Shown in pieces: positions 1 through 9,420 of a stretch of 64,000 nt of DNA. The notes under the pieces are model-generated. The model was given only the letters and a program-made list of their open reading frames with translations. It did no database searches and had not been told where the DNA came from. The stretch is from the NCBI RefSeq assembly GCF_963675395.1, contig NZ_OY776223.1, positions 930,001-994,000 of the forward strand, in the 5' to 3' direction. Made by a program: the position numbers and the translations under genes. This DNA comes from an uncultured Vibrio sp. GTDB taxonomy: Bacteria; Pseudomonadota; Gammaproteobacteria; Enterobacterales; Vibrionaceae. Each line of letters starts with the position of its first letter. Within the stretch, counting starts at the first letter, position 1.

Positions 1-27
1 CAATAACACGATGTATAAAAGCCGTGG

Positions 28-321
28 CTAGAGGATGATACGATCTTCGTTTTTCTTCAAAGTAGCATCTCCGATCCCCTTAACCTTCCCAAGGTCACTA
101 ACTGTTTTGAATGGGCCATGCTGGGTACGGTAATCCACAATATCTTGCGCTTTCTTTTCACCAATCCCTTTCAGCATTGTGGCAATCTCTTCTGCCGTTG
201 CTGAATTTATGTTTACGGTGATTTCAATTCCTTCATATTTATCCGCTGTTGTATCTGCTGCCAACCCAAACGGTGTAAATACGCATAACAATAAAGTTAA
301 AACCCATTTCATATTAAGCAT
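28..321 (-). CDS. comEA: ComEA-family helix-hairpin-helix DNA-binding protein
   Basis: A 97-residue protein with an N-terminal signal peptide (hydrophobic stretch to about residue 21, ending in GLA-A) and one ComEA-type domain. Two helix-hairpin-helix turns are visible, LKGIGEKKA and VKGIGDATL, which bind the DNA backbone without sequence specificity. In Vibrio, ComEA is the periplasmic protein that ratchets incoming DNA during natural transformation. The length is normal for the short Vibrio form, which lacks the membrane anchor of Gram-positive ComEA. The first ATG follows GGAAAG; an in-frame ATG three codons later is an alternative start. It sits downstream of ppiD but behind a terminator, so it is probably transcribed separately. 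Confidence 0.9.
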   Translation of the reverse strand: MLNMKWVLTLLLCVFTPFGLAADTTADKYEGIEITVNINSATAEEIATMLKGIGEKKAQDIVDYRTQHGPFKTVSDLGKVKGIGDATLKKNEDRIIL

Positions 322-443
322 ATGCTTTCCTTATTAGTTGTAATAACAATTTCAGCGATGGTTTCATTGTTCTTGCTGATTAAAAACATCAGAACTAATT
401 TAGGTAAAGCTCTCTATTGATTGAAGTTTGTTGTGCAGAAAAT

Positions 444-470
444 AAAACGGGCCGCTTACGCGACCCGTTT
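444..470 (-). terminator. Rho-independent terminator of ppiD
   Basis: A stem of AAACGGG paired with CCCGTTT, extended by CGC/GCG with one mismatch and a four-base loop. Read on the minus strand it is followed by TTTTATTTTC. It lies just past the ppiD stop codon. Confidence 0.75.
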
Positions 471-500
471 AAGTTGACATACAAATTTCACTATTAGTGC

Positions 501-2360
501 TTAGTTGCTCACAACAAAGTACTCAATGTCCGTATTAGCTCGAAGAACAGCCAGAACAGAAGACAAATCCTGTTGAGAAGATGAACGTGCCATCTGCACC
601 GCTACTTGATCCTCTAGAGCGCTGTCTAGCTCAGAGGTAACCGCATCGAGTTCAATCACAACGACATTGCCTTCTAGATCTTTTGATTGCGCGTATACAG
701 GCTTACCTTCAGCTGGTTTTGCCATCGCAAATACAGTCTGTGCATACGGAGAGCGACGATCTACAGTTTCTTGCTCACCAAACACTAAGTTATTTTCAGC
801 AAGAATGTCCGTTTTACCTTCTTTCAGAGCTGAAACTACTTTTGTACCAAGTTCTAGTGCACCTTGCTCACCTTTAACACGTGAAAGTTCAGTAACCACT
901 TGTTCTTTCACTTCATCAAGAGGAAGAACAGTCTCTGGGCGCGAGTCTTCGACACGAACAACGATAATATGTTCAGGTGCCACTTCGATCGCTTCTGAGT
1001 TAAGACCATCTTCTTTTACTTCTGGGCTTAAAATAGCTTGCATTACTGCAGGGTTACGAAGCACTTCAGGCGCGTCCTCTTGAGAGACAAAGTCTGTAGT
1101 CTTCACTTCTTGATTAACGGCTTCTGAAGCATCGATGAGTGAGTCTGGGAATTCAAATGCAACTCGCTCTAGCTCATTTTGTAGCTCATAGAATTTATCG
1201 ATGGCTTTTTGATCAACCAATTCCTGTTTGATTTCAGCCGCCACTTCAGCAAGTGGTTTTGCAACTGAGTCTTTCAGCTCTTCAAGCTTGATAATGTGGT
1301 AACCAAAATCGGACTTCACTAGCCCTGACACATCACCAGTCTTCTCTAGTGCGAAAGCCGCTTCCTCGAAAGCTGGATCCATCACGTCACGCTCAATCCA
1401 ACCTAGATCGCCGCCATTTTCAGCGCTGCCAAAATCATCAGACTTTTCCTCTGCAAGTTTTGCAAAATCAGCTCCGCTGTTCAGTTCTTCTAGAATCGCT
1501 TGAGCTTTGGCTTCATCATCACCTTCGACAAGAATATGCGCGACACGACGCTGCTCTTCTGAAGAGTATTTATTAAGATGCTCGGCGTAGTACTGCTTAA
1601 CTTCTTCGTCAGATACTTCAATCTGTTTTTTCAAAGCTTCAGCAGACAGCTCAACATAAGCCACTTTAGCCTGTTCAGGGCGAGTAAAGTTATCTTGGTT
1701 GACTTTGTAATATTCTTGAATCTCTTCGTCCGTTAACTTTACGTTTTTCGCAAACTCTTCGGAATCGATAGTAATCGTGCGGATATCACGAGTTTGAGTG
1801 AAAAGCTTACCCTGCACCTCGACTTCACCTGGCAGTGTAAACTCACTGGTTTGCAGAGCATTCAGCAACTGCTCACGAACTAGCTCACGACGCATGTATT
1901 CTGCAAAAGTATCTGGAGAGAAACCTGCGCGACGTAAAGATGCTTGGTAGATTTCCTGGTCGAATTGGCCATTCGACTGGAACTGAGGCATGTCCAGAAT
2001 CATGCTACGAACCTGTTCATCGCTAATACGAAGACCAAGCGCTTCTGCTTGTTGGTCAAGCAACACATCATTGATCATACGGTCAAGAACTGATTTGCGG
2101 AAAGATTCAACGTATGCCGGATCCGCCAGCATTTGAGAGAAGTAGTCACCCAGCTGAGCTTGCATGCGATTACGCTCATTTTGGTAAGCCATCTCGAACT
2201 CGCCACGAGGGATATCCGTGTTACCAACTTTCGCCGCTGCGTTGTTACTGCCACCAACAATGTAACTACCTACACCCGCGAATACGAAAGACAGGATGAT
2301 AAGCCCAAGGATAATTTTGACCGCGATGCTATTCACGCCTTCGCGTAGTCGATCCATCAT
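501..2360 (-). CDS. ppiD: Peptidyl-prolyl cis-trans isomerase / periplasmic chaperone PpiD
   Basis: A 619-residue inner-membrane-anchored periplasmic folding factor. One transmembrane segment lies near residues 16-36 (AVKIILGLIILSFVFAGVG). A SurA-like N-terminal chaperone region follows, then a single parvulin domain at about 265-360 with the family patterns RVAHILV, GGDLGWI and FGYHIIKLEE. In E. coli PpiD associates with the SecYEG exit and helps newly exported proteins; its parvulin domain is largely inactive, so a chaperone role is the safer inference. The length matches the family. Its position directly after hupB and lon is the conserved gammaproteobacterial order. Confidence 0.95.
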   Translation of the reverse strand: MMDRLREGVNSIAVKIILGLIILSFVFAGVGSYIVGGSNNAAAKVGNTDIPRGEFEMAYQNERNRMQAQLGDYFSQMLADPAYVESFRKSVLDRMINDVLLDQQAEALGLRISDEQVRSMILDMPQFQSNGQFDQEIYQASLRRAGFSPDTFAEYMRRELVREQLLNALQTSEFTLPGEVEVQGKLFTQTRDIRTITIDSEEFAKNVKLTDEEIQEYYKVNQDNFTRPEQAKVAYVELSAEALKKQIEVSDEEVKQYYAEHLNKYSSEEQRRVAHILVEGDDEAKAQAILEELNSGADFAKLAEEKSDDFGSAENGGDLGWIERDVMDPAFEEAAFALEKTGDVSGLVKSDFGYHIIKLEELKDSVAKPLAEVAAEIKQELVDQKAIDKFYELQNELERVAFEFPDSLIDASEAVNQEVKTTDFVSQEDAPEVLRNPAVMQAILSPEVKEDGLNSEAIEVAPEHIIVVRVEDSRPETVLPLDEVKEQVVTELSRVKGEQGALELGTKVVSALKEGKTDILAENNLVFGEQETVDRRSPYAQTVFAMAKPAEGKPVYAQSKDLEGNVVVIELDAVTSELDSALEDQVAVQMARSSSQQDLSSVLAVLRANTDIEYFVVSN

Positions 2361-2433
2361 AATTTAATTGCTCTCCACAATTGAAGCCTACTGCTTCTAT
2401 CTAATAGAAATAATGCCGCAATAGTACCAGAAA

Positions 2434-2461
2434 AAGAAATGCGCATCAGTATGATGCGCAT
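2434..2461 (-). terminator. Rho-independent terminator of hupB
   Basis: A ten-base perfect stem, ATGCGCATCA / TGATGCGCAT, with a GTA loop. On the minus strand it is followed by TTCTTTTTC. It lies about 100 bases past the hupB stop and before the ppiD start. Confidence 0.7.
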
Positions 2462-2562
2462 AATTTAAGAAAGTTCGGCCCGAAGTTTGTAAATTTTTGT
2501 TCGCAACGAATTGTTTGAGCAAAAGTTATTCAAATAGCCTTTATAGAGTCAAAGCTCTATGA

Positions 2563-2835
2563 TTAGTTTACTGAATCTTTTAATGCTTTACCTGCTTTGA
2601 ATGCTGGTACTTTTGCTTCTGCGATTTGGATTTCTTCACCAGTCTTTGGATTGCGGCCAGTACGTGCAGCACGAGTACGAACGCTGAAAGTACCGAAGCC
2701 AACTAGAGCAACTTGATCACCCGTTTGAAGCGTCCCACTTACTGCTTCAATGAATGCGTCTAACGCACGACCCGCAGACGCTTTAGAAATATCTGCATTT
2801 TCTGCGATTTGTTCAACTAACTGAGTTTTATTCAC
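2563..2835 (-). CDS. hupB: DNA-binding protein HU-beta
   Basis: A 90-residue histone-like protein, full length for HU. The family signature [23 protein letters not shown] includes the beta-arm with the conserved RNPKTG that inserts into the DNA minor groove. HU bends and compacts DNA as a dimer and takes part in replication, recombination and gene regulation. Placement between lon and ppiD identifies it as the beta subunit rather than HU-alpha or IHF. The start ATG is preceded by AAGGGGAAATT, a good ribosome binding site. Confidence 0.97.
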   Translation of the reverse strand: MNKTQLVEQIAENADISKASAGRALDAFIEAVSGTLQTGDQVALVGFGTFSVRTRAARTGRNPKTGEEIQIAEAKVPAFKAGKALKDSVN

Positions 2836-2959
2836 TGTAATTTCCCCTTTGTGCCATCTGTGATTATTTTTGTGATGACGTTTCGTTCCATAATTAATAA
2901 ATATGCCTCACCCCTTATCCATAAAGGGCTGAGAGCTATCAAAACTAACTTAGCTCCCT

Positions 2960-2998
2960 AAAAAAACGCTGACAAGCCTTTTTAAGCTCATCAGCGTA
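2960..2998 (-). terminator. Rho-independent terminator of lon
   Basis: On the minus strand ACGCTGA pairs with TCAGCGT around an A/T-rich loop that contains an inner AGC/GCT pairing, followed by seven T. It lies about 30 bases past the lon stop. Confidence 0.7.
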
Positions 2999-3026
2999 AA
3001 CTTTTATTTATTTTTGCTGCACATCA

Positions 3027-5378
3027 CTATTTTTTAGCTTCAAACTCAACGCCTGTCGGGTCTCGCTCGAGTGCAACTTTCAGTACTTCATCAATCCACT
3101 GAACCGGGATAACTGTCAGATCTGCGATAACATTCTCTGGAATCTCTTCCAAATCACGCTCGTTATCTTTTGGAATCAGTACCGTTTTAATGCCGCCACG
3201 ATGTGCCGCAAGTAATTTTTCTTTTAGACCACCGATAGGCAGAACTTCACCACGCAGCGTAATTTCGCCCGTCATCGCGACTTCAGCTTTCACTGGGTTA
3301 CCCGTCAACGCAGATACCAGAGCAGTACACATCGCTGTACCAGCACTTGGGCCATCTTTTGGTGTTGCGCCTTCAGGTACGTGAACATGGATGTCTTTCT
3401 TCTCGTAGAAATCGGTGTTAATACCCAGTTTTTCCGCACGAGAACGAACGACCGTCATTGCTGCCTGAATAGACTCTTGCATGACATCGCCAAGTGAACC
3501 GGTTTGCGTCAGTTTACCTTTACCCGGCATAGACTGAGTTTCAATCGTTAGCAGATCGCCGCCGACTTCAGTCCAAGCCAAACCAGTTACCTGACCAATA
3601 CGGTTGCTTTCATCAGCCTTACCATAGTCAAAACGCTGAACACCTAGGTATTCTTTCAGGTTGTCCATCGAAACAGTGACTGACTTGATGTCTTTATCCA
3701 ATAGGATGTTTTTCACTGCTTTGCGGCAGATCTTAGAAATTTCACGCTCTAGACTACGTACACCAGCTTCACGCGTGTAGTAACGAATAATGCCTACAAT
3801 TGCCGAGTCTTCGATAACAATCTCGTTTGGCTTCAAACCATTACGTTGCAGTTGTTTATCGACCAAATGGCGCTTAGCGATGTTCAGTTTCTCATCTTCT
3901 GTGTAACCAGAAAGACGAATGACTTCCATACGGTCAAGAAGCGGACCAGGAATATTCATTGAGTTAGACGTCGCTACGAACATCACGTCGGAGAGATCGT
4001 AATCCACTTCTAGATAGTGATCGTTGAACGAGTTGTTTTGCTCTGGATCCAGTACTTCTAGCAGTGCAGATGCTGGGTCGCCACGCATGTCAGACGACAT
4101 CTTGTCGATCTCATCAAGAAGGAATAGCGGGTTTCTAACCCCAACTTTAGACATTTTCTGGATAAGCTTACCCGGTAGTGAACCGATGTAGGTACGACGG
4201 TGACCACGGATCTCAGCTTCATCACGCACGCCACCAAGCGCCATACGAACGTACTTACGGCCAGTTGCAGAAGCAATCGAACGGCCTAGAGACGTTTTAC
4301 CCACACCAGGAGGTCCAACAAGACAAAGGATCGGGCCTTTTAGCTTGTTAATACGGTTTTGTACTGCTAAGTATTCTAGAATGCGCTCTTTAACGCGCTC
4401 CAGACCGTAATGGTCTTCGTTCAGAATCTCTTCCGCTTTAGCCAGATTCTTCTTCACTTTAGAACGTTTAGCCCAAGGAACGCTCACCATCCAATCGATG
4501 TAGCTACGAACGACTGTTGCTTCTGCAGACATTGGAGACATCATCTTAAGCTTTTGCAGCTCTTGTTCTGTCTTTTCGCGCGCCTCTTGAGGCATCTTTG
4601 ATTCTTCAATTTTATTTTGCAGCGTTTCGAACTCATCCGGCGCGTCTTCCATCTCACCCAGTTCTTTCTGAATCGCTTTCATTTGCTCATTCAGATAGTA
4701 CTCACGCTGAGACTTTTCCATTTGCTTTTTAACGCGGCCACGGATGCGTTTTTCAACTTGTAGCAGATCGATCTCTGATTCCATTTGGCCCATAAGGAAT
4801 TCCAAACGCTCAGTGACATCGATGATCTCAAGCACTTGTTGCTTGTCTACCAGTTTTAGTGGCATATGAGCTGCGATGGTATCTGCTAGACGAGCAGCTT
4901 CATCAATCCCATTTAACGAAGTCAGTACTTCTGGCGGGATCTTTTTGTTTAGCTTGATAAAGCCTTCGAACTGGTTGATCGCACTACGAACTATGACTTC
5001 TTGCTCACGCTCGTCCAGCTCAGGGGTCACGATGAACTCTGCCTCAGCTAAGAAAAAGTCGCTCTCTTTAAAGTGATTAATCTTCGCACGTTGCTGACCT
5101 TCAACCAGTACTTTTACTGTGCCATCAGGAAGCTTTAAAAGCTGAAGAATGGTGGCTACCGTACCTACGTCGAATAGGTCGTCAACCGTTGGCTCGTCAG
5201 TATCCGCTTGCTTTTGTGCCACAAGCAGAACTTGTTTGTTTGTTTCCATCGCCGTCTCTAGACAGCTAATCGACTTTTCACGACCAACAAACAATGGAAT
5301 GACCATGTGCGGGTAGACCACTACGTCACGTAGAGGTAGTACCGGGATCTCGATACTCTCGGAACGTTCCAAGTTCAT
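3027..5378 (-). CDS. lon: ATP-dependent protease Lon (LonA)
   Basis: A 783-residue cytoplasmic AAA+ serine protease that degrades misfolded and specific regulatory proteins. Three parts are visible: the N-terminal substrate-binding LON domain (from [23 protein letters not shown]), the AAA+ module with Walker A GPPGVGKT near 355 and Walker [10 protein letters not shown], and the C-terminal protease domain. The catalytic Ser lies in [11 protein letters not shown] (about residue 678) and the paired Lys is about 43 residues later in [10 protein letters not shown]. Length and termini match E. coli Lon. A sigma32-like promoter sits upstream, consistent with heat induction. Confidence 0.98.
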   Translation of the reverse strand: MNLERSESIEIPVLPLRDVVVYPHMVIPLFVGREKSISCLETAMETNKQVLLVAQKQADTDEPTVDDLFDVGTVATILQLLKLPDGTVKVLVEGQQRAKINHFKESDFFLAEAEFIVTPELDEREQEVIVRSAINQFEGFIKLNKKIPPEVLTSLNGIDEAARLADTIAAHMPLKLVDKQQVLEIIDVTERLEFLMGQMESEIDLLQVEKRIRGRVKKQMEKSQREYYLNEQMKAIQKELGEMEDAPDEFETLQNKIEESKMPQEAREKTEQELQKLKMMSPMSAEATVVRSYIDWMVSVPWAKRSKVKKNLAKAEEILNEDHYGLERVKERILEYLAVQNRINKLKGPILCLVGPPGVGKTSLGRSIASATGRKYVRMALGGVRDEAEIRGHRRTYIGSLPGKLIQKMSKVGVRNPLFLLDEIDKMSSDMRGDPASALLEVLDPEQNNSFNDHYLEVDYDLSDVMFVATSNSMNIPGPLLDRMEVIRLSGYTEDEKLNIAKRHLVDKQLQRNGLKPNEIVIEDSAIVGIIRYYTREAGVRSLEREISKICRKAVKNILLDKDIKSVTVSMDNLKEYLGVQRFDYGKADESNRIGQVTGLAWTEVGGDLLTIETQSMPGKGKLTQTGSLGDVMQESIQAAMTVVRSRAEKLGINTDFYEKKDIHVHVPEGATPKDGPSAGTAMCTALVSALTGNPVKAEVAMTGEITLRGEVLPIGGLKEKLLAAHRGGIKTVLIPKDNERDLEEIPENVIADLTVIPVQWIDEVLKVALERDPTGVEFEAKK

Positions 5379-5425
5379 ATAATTCTCTCTTCCGCTTTCA
5401 CATTTAACGTATTACTTAAGGCAGT

Positions 5426-5452
5426 ATATGGGGGCTAATTGTTTGGATTCAA
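5426..5452 (-). promoter_or_regulatory. Sigma32-like heat-shock promoter of lon
   Basis: On the minus strand TTGAAT is followed after 13 bases by CCCCATAT. The sigma32 consensus is CTTGAAA, 13-15 bases, CCCCATNT. It lies about 50 bases upstream of the lon start codon and just after the clpX terminator. Lon is a known member of the sigma32 regulon in gammaproteobacteria; use of this exact site is inferred. Confidence 0.7.
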
Positions 5453-5462
5453 TAAGAGAAAT

Positions 5463-5495
5463 AAAAAAAGGAGGTAATTACTTACCTCCTTTTTA
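5463..5495 (-). terminator. Rho-independent terminator of clpX
   Basis: AAAAAGGAGGTAA pairs with TTACCTCCTTTTT around a short loop, and the minus strand continues into a run of T. It lies directly past the clpX stop, so clpPX and lon are separate transcripts. Confidence 0.85.
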
Positions 5496-5508
5496 TTCAT
5501 GGCTTGAT

Positions 5509-6789
5509 TTACTCTGCTCCAGCAGCCTGATTATCGGCGTTGCTGTAAATTAGCAGCGGTTCTGACTCACCATTGATGACGGATTCATCAATAACTACTT
5601 TGCTCACATCGGTTGCAGATGGTAGCTCGTACATGGTTTCAAGCAGAACACCTTCTAAAATTGAACGTAGACCACGAGCACCTGTTTTACGCTCCATCGC
5701 TTTCTTAGCAATCGCGCGTAGTGCGTCTTCGCGGAACTCAAGCTCTGCATTTTCTAGCTCAAACAACGCTGCGTACTGCTTAGTCAGTGCGTTCTTCGGT
5801 TCACATAGAATCTGAATCAGTGCTTCTTCATCCAGCTCAGTCAACGTTGTTGTCACAGGCAGACGGCCAATGAACTCAGGAATCAGACCGTATTTCACGA
5901 GATCTTCAGGTTCAACCTGAGTAAATAGTTCACCGACTGTTTTGGTTTCATTCTTAGAACGAACTTCCGCACCAAAACCAATACCCGTGCCTGTTGCTAC
6001 ACGCTGTTCGATAACTTTATCCAAGCCGGCAAATGCACCACCACAGATGAACAAGATCTTAGATGTGTCCACTTGGAGGAATTCTTGCTGAGGGTGCTTA
6101 CGACCACCTTGTGGCGGAACAGAAGCAACCGTGCCTTCGATAAGTTTTAGCAGTGCTTGCTGAACACCCTCACCAGATACGTCACGCGTAATAGATGGGT
6201 TTTCAGCTTTGCGTGAAATTTTATCAATTTCATCAATGTAGACGATACCGCGCTCAGCTTTAGCTACATCGTAATCACATTTTTGCAGAAGCTTTTGGAT
6301 GATGTTTTCAACGTCTTCACCCACGTAACCAGCTTCGGTTAGCGTGGTTGCGTCAGCCATTGTAAATGGCACATCCAAGAATCGAGCTAGAGTCTCAGCA
6401 AGCAATGTTTTACCACTACCTGTAGGACCAATTAGAAGGATGTTACTCTTACCAAGCTCTACACCTTCGCTCGTTGTATCACCATTGCGTAAACGCTTGT
6501 AGTGGTTATATACCGCAACTGCAAGCACTTTTTTCGCGTAATCTTGTCCGATCACATAGTCGTCTAGGTGTTCGCGGATCTGTTTAGGCGTTGGTAACGC
6601 TTCAGATTCTTTCTTAGGGAGAACGTCCTTAATTTCTTCGCGAATTATATCGTTACATAAGTCGACACACTCGTCGCAAATGTAAACTGACGGACCTGCG
6701 ATTAGCTTGCGAACTTCGTGTTGACTTTTGCCGCAAAAAGAACAGTACAGCAATTTACCGCTGCCACTTTCTTTGCTTTTATCTGTCAT
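5509..6789 (-). CDS. clpX: ATP-dependent unfoldase ClpX
   Basis: A 426-residue AAA+ unfoldase that recognises tagged substrates and feeds them into the ClpP chamber. The N-terminal zinc-binding domain shows C16-x2-C19 and C38-x2-C41. Walker A is GPTGSGKT near residue 121 and Walker B is IVYIDEIDK. The ClpP-docking IGF loop is present as GIGFGAEV. The length is typical. It follows clpP with about 70 bases between them, the usual clpP-clpX operon. Confidence 0.98.
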   Translation of the reverse strand: MTDKSKESGSGKLLYCSFCGKSQHEVRKLIAGPSVYICDECVDLCNDIIREEIKDVLPKKESEALPTPKQIREHLDDYVIGQDYAKKVLAVAVYNHYKRLRNGDTTSEGVELGKSNILLIGPTGSGKTLLAETLARFLDVPFTMADATTLTEAGYVGEDVENIIQKLLQKCDYDVAKAERGIVYIDEIDKISRKAENPSITRDVSGEGVQQALLKLIEGTVASVPPQGGRKHPQQEFLQVDTSKILFICGGAFAGLDKVIEQRVATGTGIGFGAEVRSKNETKTVGELFTQVEPEDLVKYGLIPEFIGRLPVTTTLTELDEEALIQILCEPKNALTKQYAALFELENAELEFREDALRAIAKKAMERKTGARGLRSILEGVLLETMYELPSATDVSKVVIDESVINGESEPLLIYSNADNQAAGAE

Positions 6790-6859
6790 TCGCTAACCTC
6801 TTAGCCTTTACTCTTCATGAATCAGTGTATATCAATTTTTGCCAAATTGCGCTGGCAAA

Positions 6860-7486
6860 TTACTCGCCACGGTGGCTTAACACTGCATCCACCAAACCGT
6901 ATTCTACAGACTGTTCCGCTGACATAAAGTTGTCACGGTCAGTATCGCGCTCAATAACTTCAAGTGGCTGGCCGGTATGCTCAGCTAACAAGCGATTCAG
7001 CTTGTTCTTAATTGATAAGATTTCTTGTGCGTGAATTTGAATATCAGACGCCTGCCCCTGGAAACCGCCCAGTGGTTGGTGAATCATCACGCGCGAATTA
7101 GGTAGAGCGTAACGCTTACCTGGTGCCCCACCAGCGAGTAAAAACGCGCCCATTGAAGCAGCTTGCCCCATACATACAGTACTTACATTTGGTTTGATAA
7201 ACTGCATCGTGTCATAAATAGACATACCTGCAGTTACGCTGCCGCCTGGTGAGTTGATGTACAGGAAAATATCTTTATCTGGATTTTCAGATTCTAGGAA
7301 AAGTAGTTGAGCCACGACAAGGTTTGCCATGTGGTCTTCCACTTGACCCGTTAAAAAAATCACACGCTCTTTCAGTAATCGAGAATAGATGTCGTAAGAA
7401 CGTTCACCTCGGGAAGTTTGTTCAACCACCATTGGTACTAGTGCGTCCATAATTGGCGACATTGCATTTTTTTCTTGGTAGCTCAT
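6860..7486 (-). CDS. clpP: ATP-dependent Clp protease proteolytic subunit ClpP
   Basis: A 208-residue serine protease subunit that forms a double heptameric barrel with ClpX or ClpA. The triad is visible as Ser111 (GQAASMGA), His136 (MIHQPLGG) and Asp185 (RDTDRDNF), at the same positions as in the E. coli precursor. A short N-terminal propeptide precedes [24 protein letters not shown], as in the family. It lies between tig and clpX in the conserved order. Confidence 0.98.
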   Translation of the reverse strand: MSYQEKNAMSPIMDALVPMVVEQTSRGERSYDIYSRLLKERVIFLTGQVEDHMANLVVAQLLFLESENPDKDIFLYINSPGGSVTAGMSIYDTMQFIKPNVSTVCMGQAASMGAFLLAGGAPGKRYALPNSRVMIHQPLGGFQGQASDIQIHAQEILSIKNKLNRLLAEHTGQPLEVIERDTDRDNFMSAEQSVEYGLVDAVLSHRGE

Positions 7487-7508
7487 ATTCTTATGTCCCT
7501 AAAATAAA

Positions 7509-7545
7509 TGGCCCGGATGATGAGTATCATACGGACCATTGTTAG
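7509..7545 (-). terminator. Likely terminator or attenuator between tig and clpP
   Basis: An interrupted stem (AATGG-CCG-ATGAT paired with ATCAT-CGG-CCATT) is followed on the minus strand by TTATTTTAGGG. The T-tract is weak, so partial read-through from tig into clpP is possible. Confidence 0.5.
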
Positions 7546-7591
7546 CAGAATAGTTAACGTGAAGTCAACCTTCTACGCAAGATATTGCTTG

Positions 7592-8896
7592 TTAAGCAGG
7601 TTGTTGCTGGTTAAGTAGCTCGTTGAAGCCTACTTCTTTCTCAGAAACTTGTGCTTTAGCGATGATCGCGTCAATTGCTTGCTCTTCTAGAGCAACGTTA
7701 CGCATGTTGTTCATCATCTCTTCGTTTTGCTCGTAGTAAGCAATAACTTCTGATGGATCTTCGTATGCAGTCGCCATTTCTTCGATTAGCGCTTTAACTT
7801 TCTCGTCGTCCGCTTTTAGCTCTTCAGACTTGATTACTTCACCAAGTAGAAGACCTACAACTACGCGACGTTTAGCTTGCTCTTCAAACAGTTCACGTGG
7901 AAGCTGTGCAGCTGCTTCTGGGTTACCGCCGAAGCGTTGTGCAGCTTGCTGACGTAGAACTTGAATTTCTTGATCGATAAGTGCAGCAGGTACATCGATG
8001 TCGTTTTGCTCAACTAGACCGTCAAGTGCTTGCTCTTTGATACGGTTCTTAACTGCTTGCTTAAGTTCGCGTTCCATGTTCTTACGTACTTCAGCTTTTA
8101 GAGCGTCAACACCGCCTTCAGCAACACCGAACTTAGAAACAAATTCGTCGTTAAGTTCTGGCAGTTCACGTGCTTCAACTTTGTTCACTTTAATAGCGAA
8201 CTTCGCAGCTTTACCTTTTAGGTTTTCAGCGTGGTAATCTTCTGGGAAAGTCACGTCGATGTCGAATTCCATACCAGCAGTCTTACCTGCGATACCGTCT
8301 TCGAAACCAGGGATCATGCGACCAGCGCCCATTTCTAGTGGGAAGTTCTCAGCTTTACCGCCTTCGAACTCTTCACCGTCGATAGAACCAACGAAGTCGA
8401 TGCTTACGCGTTTGCCTTCTTCTGCGGCTTCTTCAACTTCAGTCCAAGTTGCTTGCTGCTTACGTAGAGTATCGATCATCTCTTCTACGTCTGCATCTTT
8501 AACTTCAGTTAGAGGCTTCTCAACAGCAATGTTTTCTAGGCCTTTAAGTTCAACTTCTGGGTAAACTTCAAAAGTTGCAGTAAAAACTAGGTCTGCACCT
8601 TCTTTGTTTTCTACAGGAGCGAAAGTTGGCGCGCCAGCTGGGTTGATTTTCTCTTTTACGATCGCTTCGATGAAGTGACGTTGCATAACTTCACCAAGAA
8701 CGTCTTGACGTACTGCTTTGCCGTACATCTGAGCAACCATTTTTAGAGGCACTTTACCCTTACGGAAACCATCGAAACGACGGTTTTTAGCGATGTTGCG
8801 TAGTTCAGCTGTTACAGCGTCTTCGATGTTTGCAGCTGGAACAGTAATGTTTAGACGGCGCTCTAGGCCCTCTAGCGTTTCAACAGTAACTTGCAT
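7592..8896 (-). CDS. tig: Trigger factor (ribosome-associated chaperone/PPIase)
   Basis: A 434-residue chaperone that docks at the ribosome exit tunnel and shields nascent chains. The ribosome-binding signature appears as GFRKGKVP near residue 44. The FKBP-like isomerase domain spans about 150-245 ([17 protein letters not shown]), followed by the helical C-terminal arms. The frame extends 18 codons further upstream, but [15 protein letters not shown] is the conserved family N-terminus and is chosen as the start. It heads the conserved tig-clpP-clpX-lon order. Confidence 0.96.
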   Translation of the reverse strand: MQVTVETLEGLERRLNITVPAANIEDAVTAELRNIAKNRRFDGFRKGKVPLKMVAQMYGKAVRQDVLGEVMQRHFIEAIVKEKINPAGAPTFAPVENKEGADLVFTATFEVYPEVELKGLENIAVEKPLTEVKDADVEEMIDTLRKQQATWTEVEEAAEEGKRVSIDFVGSIDGEEFEGGKAENFPLEMGAGRMIPGFEDGIAGKTAGMEFDIDVTFPEDYHAENLKGKAAKFAIKVNKVEARELPELNDEFVSKFGVAEGGVDALKAEVRKNMERELKQAVKNRIKEQALDGLVEQNDIDVPAALIDQEIQVLRQQAAQRFGGNPEAAAQLPRELFEEQAKRRVVVGLLLGEVIKSEELKADDEKVKALIEEMATAYEDPSEVIAYYEQNEEMMNNMRNVALEEQAIDAIIAKAQVSEKEVGFNELLNQQQPA

Positions 8897-9420
8897 TATA
8901 TATAAACCTCTAAAGTGGCTCGGTTTTCCGAGCTTATGAGCGAAACTCACCTGAGTTAACGCTTCATCCTTGTGTTGTGTTCTGTCCGAGCACCTATTTT
9001 AAATCGAGTATCGATACTGTTCATCAGTACCGGACTAATCAGTGATATCTTCAGCGTCATCACCAAAGGTATCTCCTATTAGCCTCAGGACAGAATTTTA
9101 GACGCGACATTCTAGCGATCTGTTACTACCCTGTCGAGCCAATAGCCACTATGTGGACATTGTCTGCACTAAATTCTCGAATGTTGCCTCATTTTTTGTA
9201 AAAAATGCGATAAAAAACCCGCATCAGAAACATCGGCATATCTAGAATGGGGACAATAGCGACTTTTTCAAGGGAATCGACCGCTTTTTTTATTGAAAAG
9301 CGTAAAAAGAGATCTTGCTCTTGTTTTACTCCACAGAGTTGGTAAGTAAATCCCCATTCTAATCTACAAGCCATTAACATTTTCCGCATACGAAGAAGTA
9401 GCCAAGTCAGGAACAAAGGG
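8897..9420. other. Intergenic region between tig and dctB
   Basis: A divergent gap of 524 bases that must hold the promoters of tig (minus) and dctB (plus). The only structure seen is an 11-base perfect inverted repeat, TAGAATGGGGA at 9243-9253 and its complement at 9351-9361, 97 bases apart. A 75-codon minus-strand frame (9189-9416) crosses it but has no recognisable domain. No RNA gene was recognised. Confidence 0.5.

Noticed and set aside
8897..8950. Upstream extension of trigger factor by 18 codons
   Set aside because: The conserved N-terminus [10 protein letters not shown] starts at the internal ATG.
9189..9416. 75-codon minus-strand frame upstream of dctB
   Set aside because: No recognisable domain, no clear ribosome binding site, and it overlaps the region that must hold the dctB promoter. 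It might still be a real small gene but cannot be supported.
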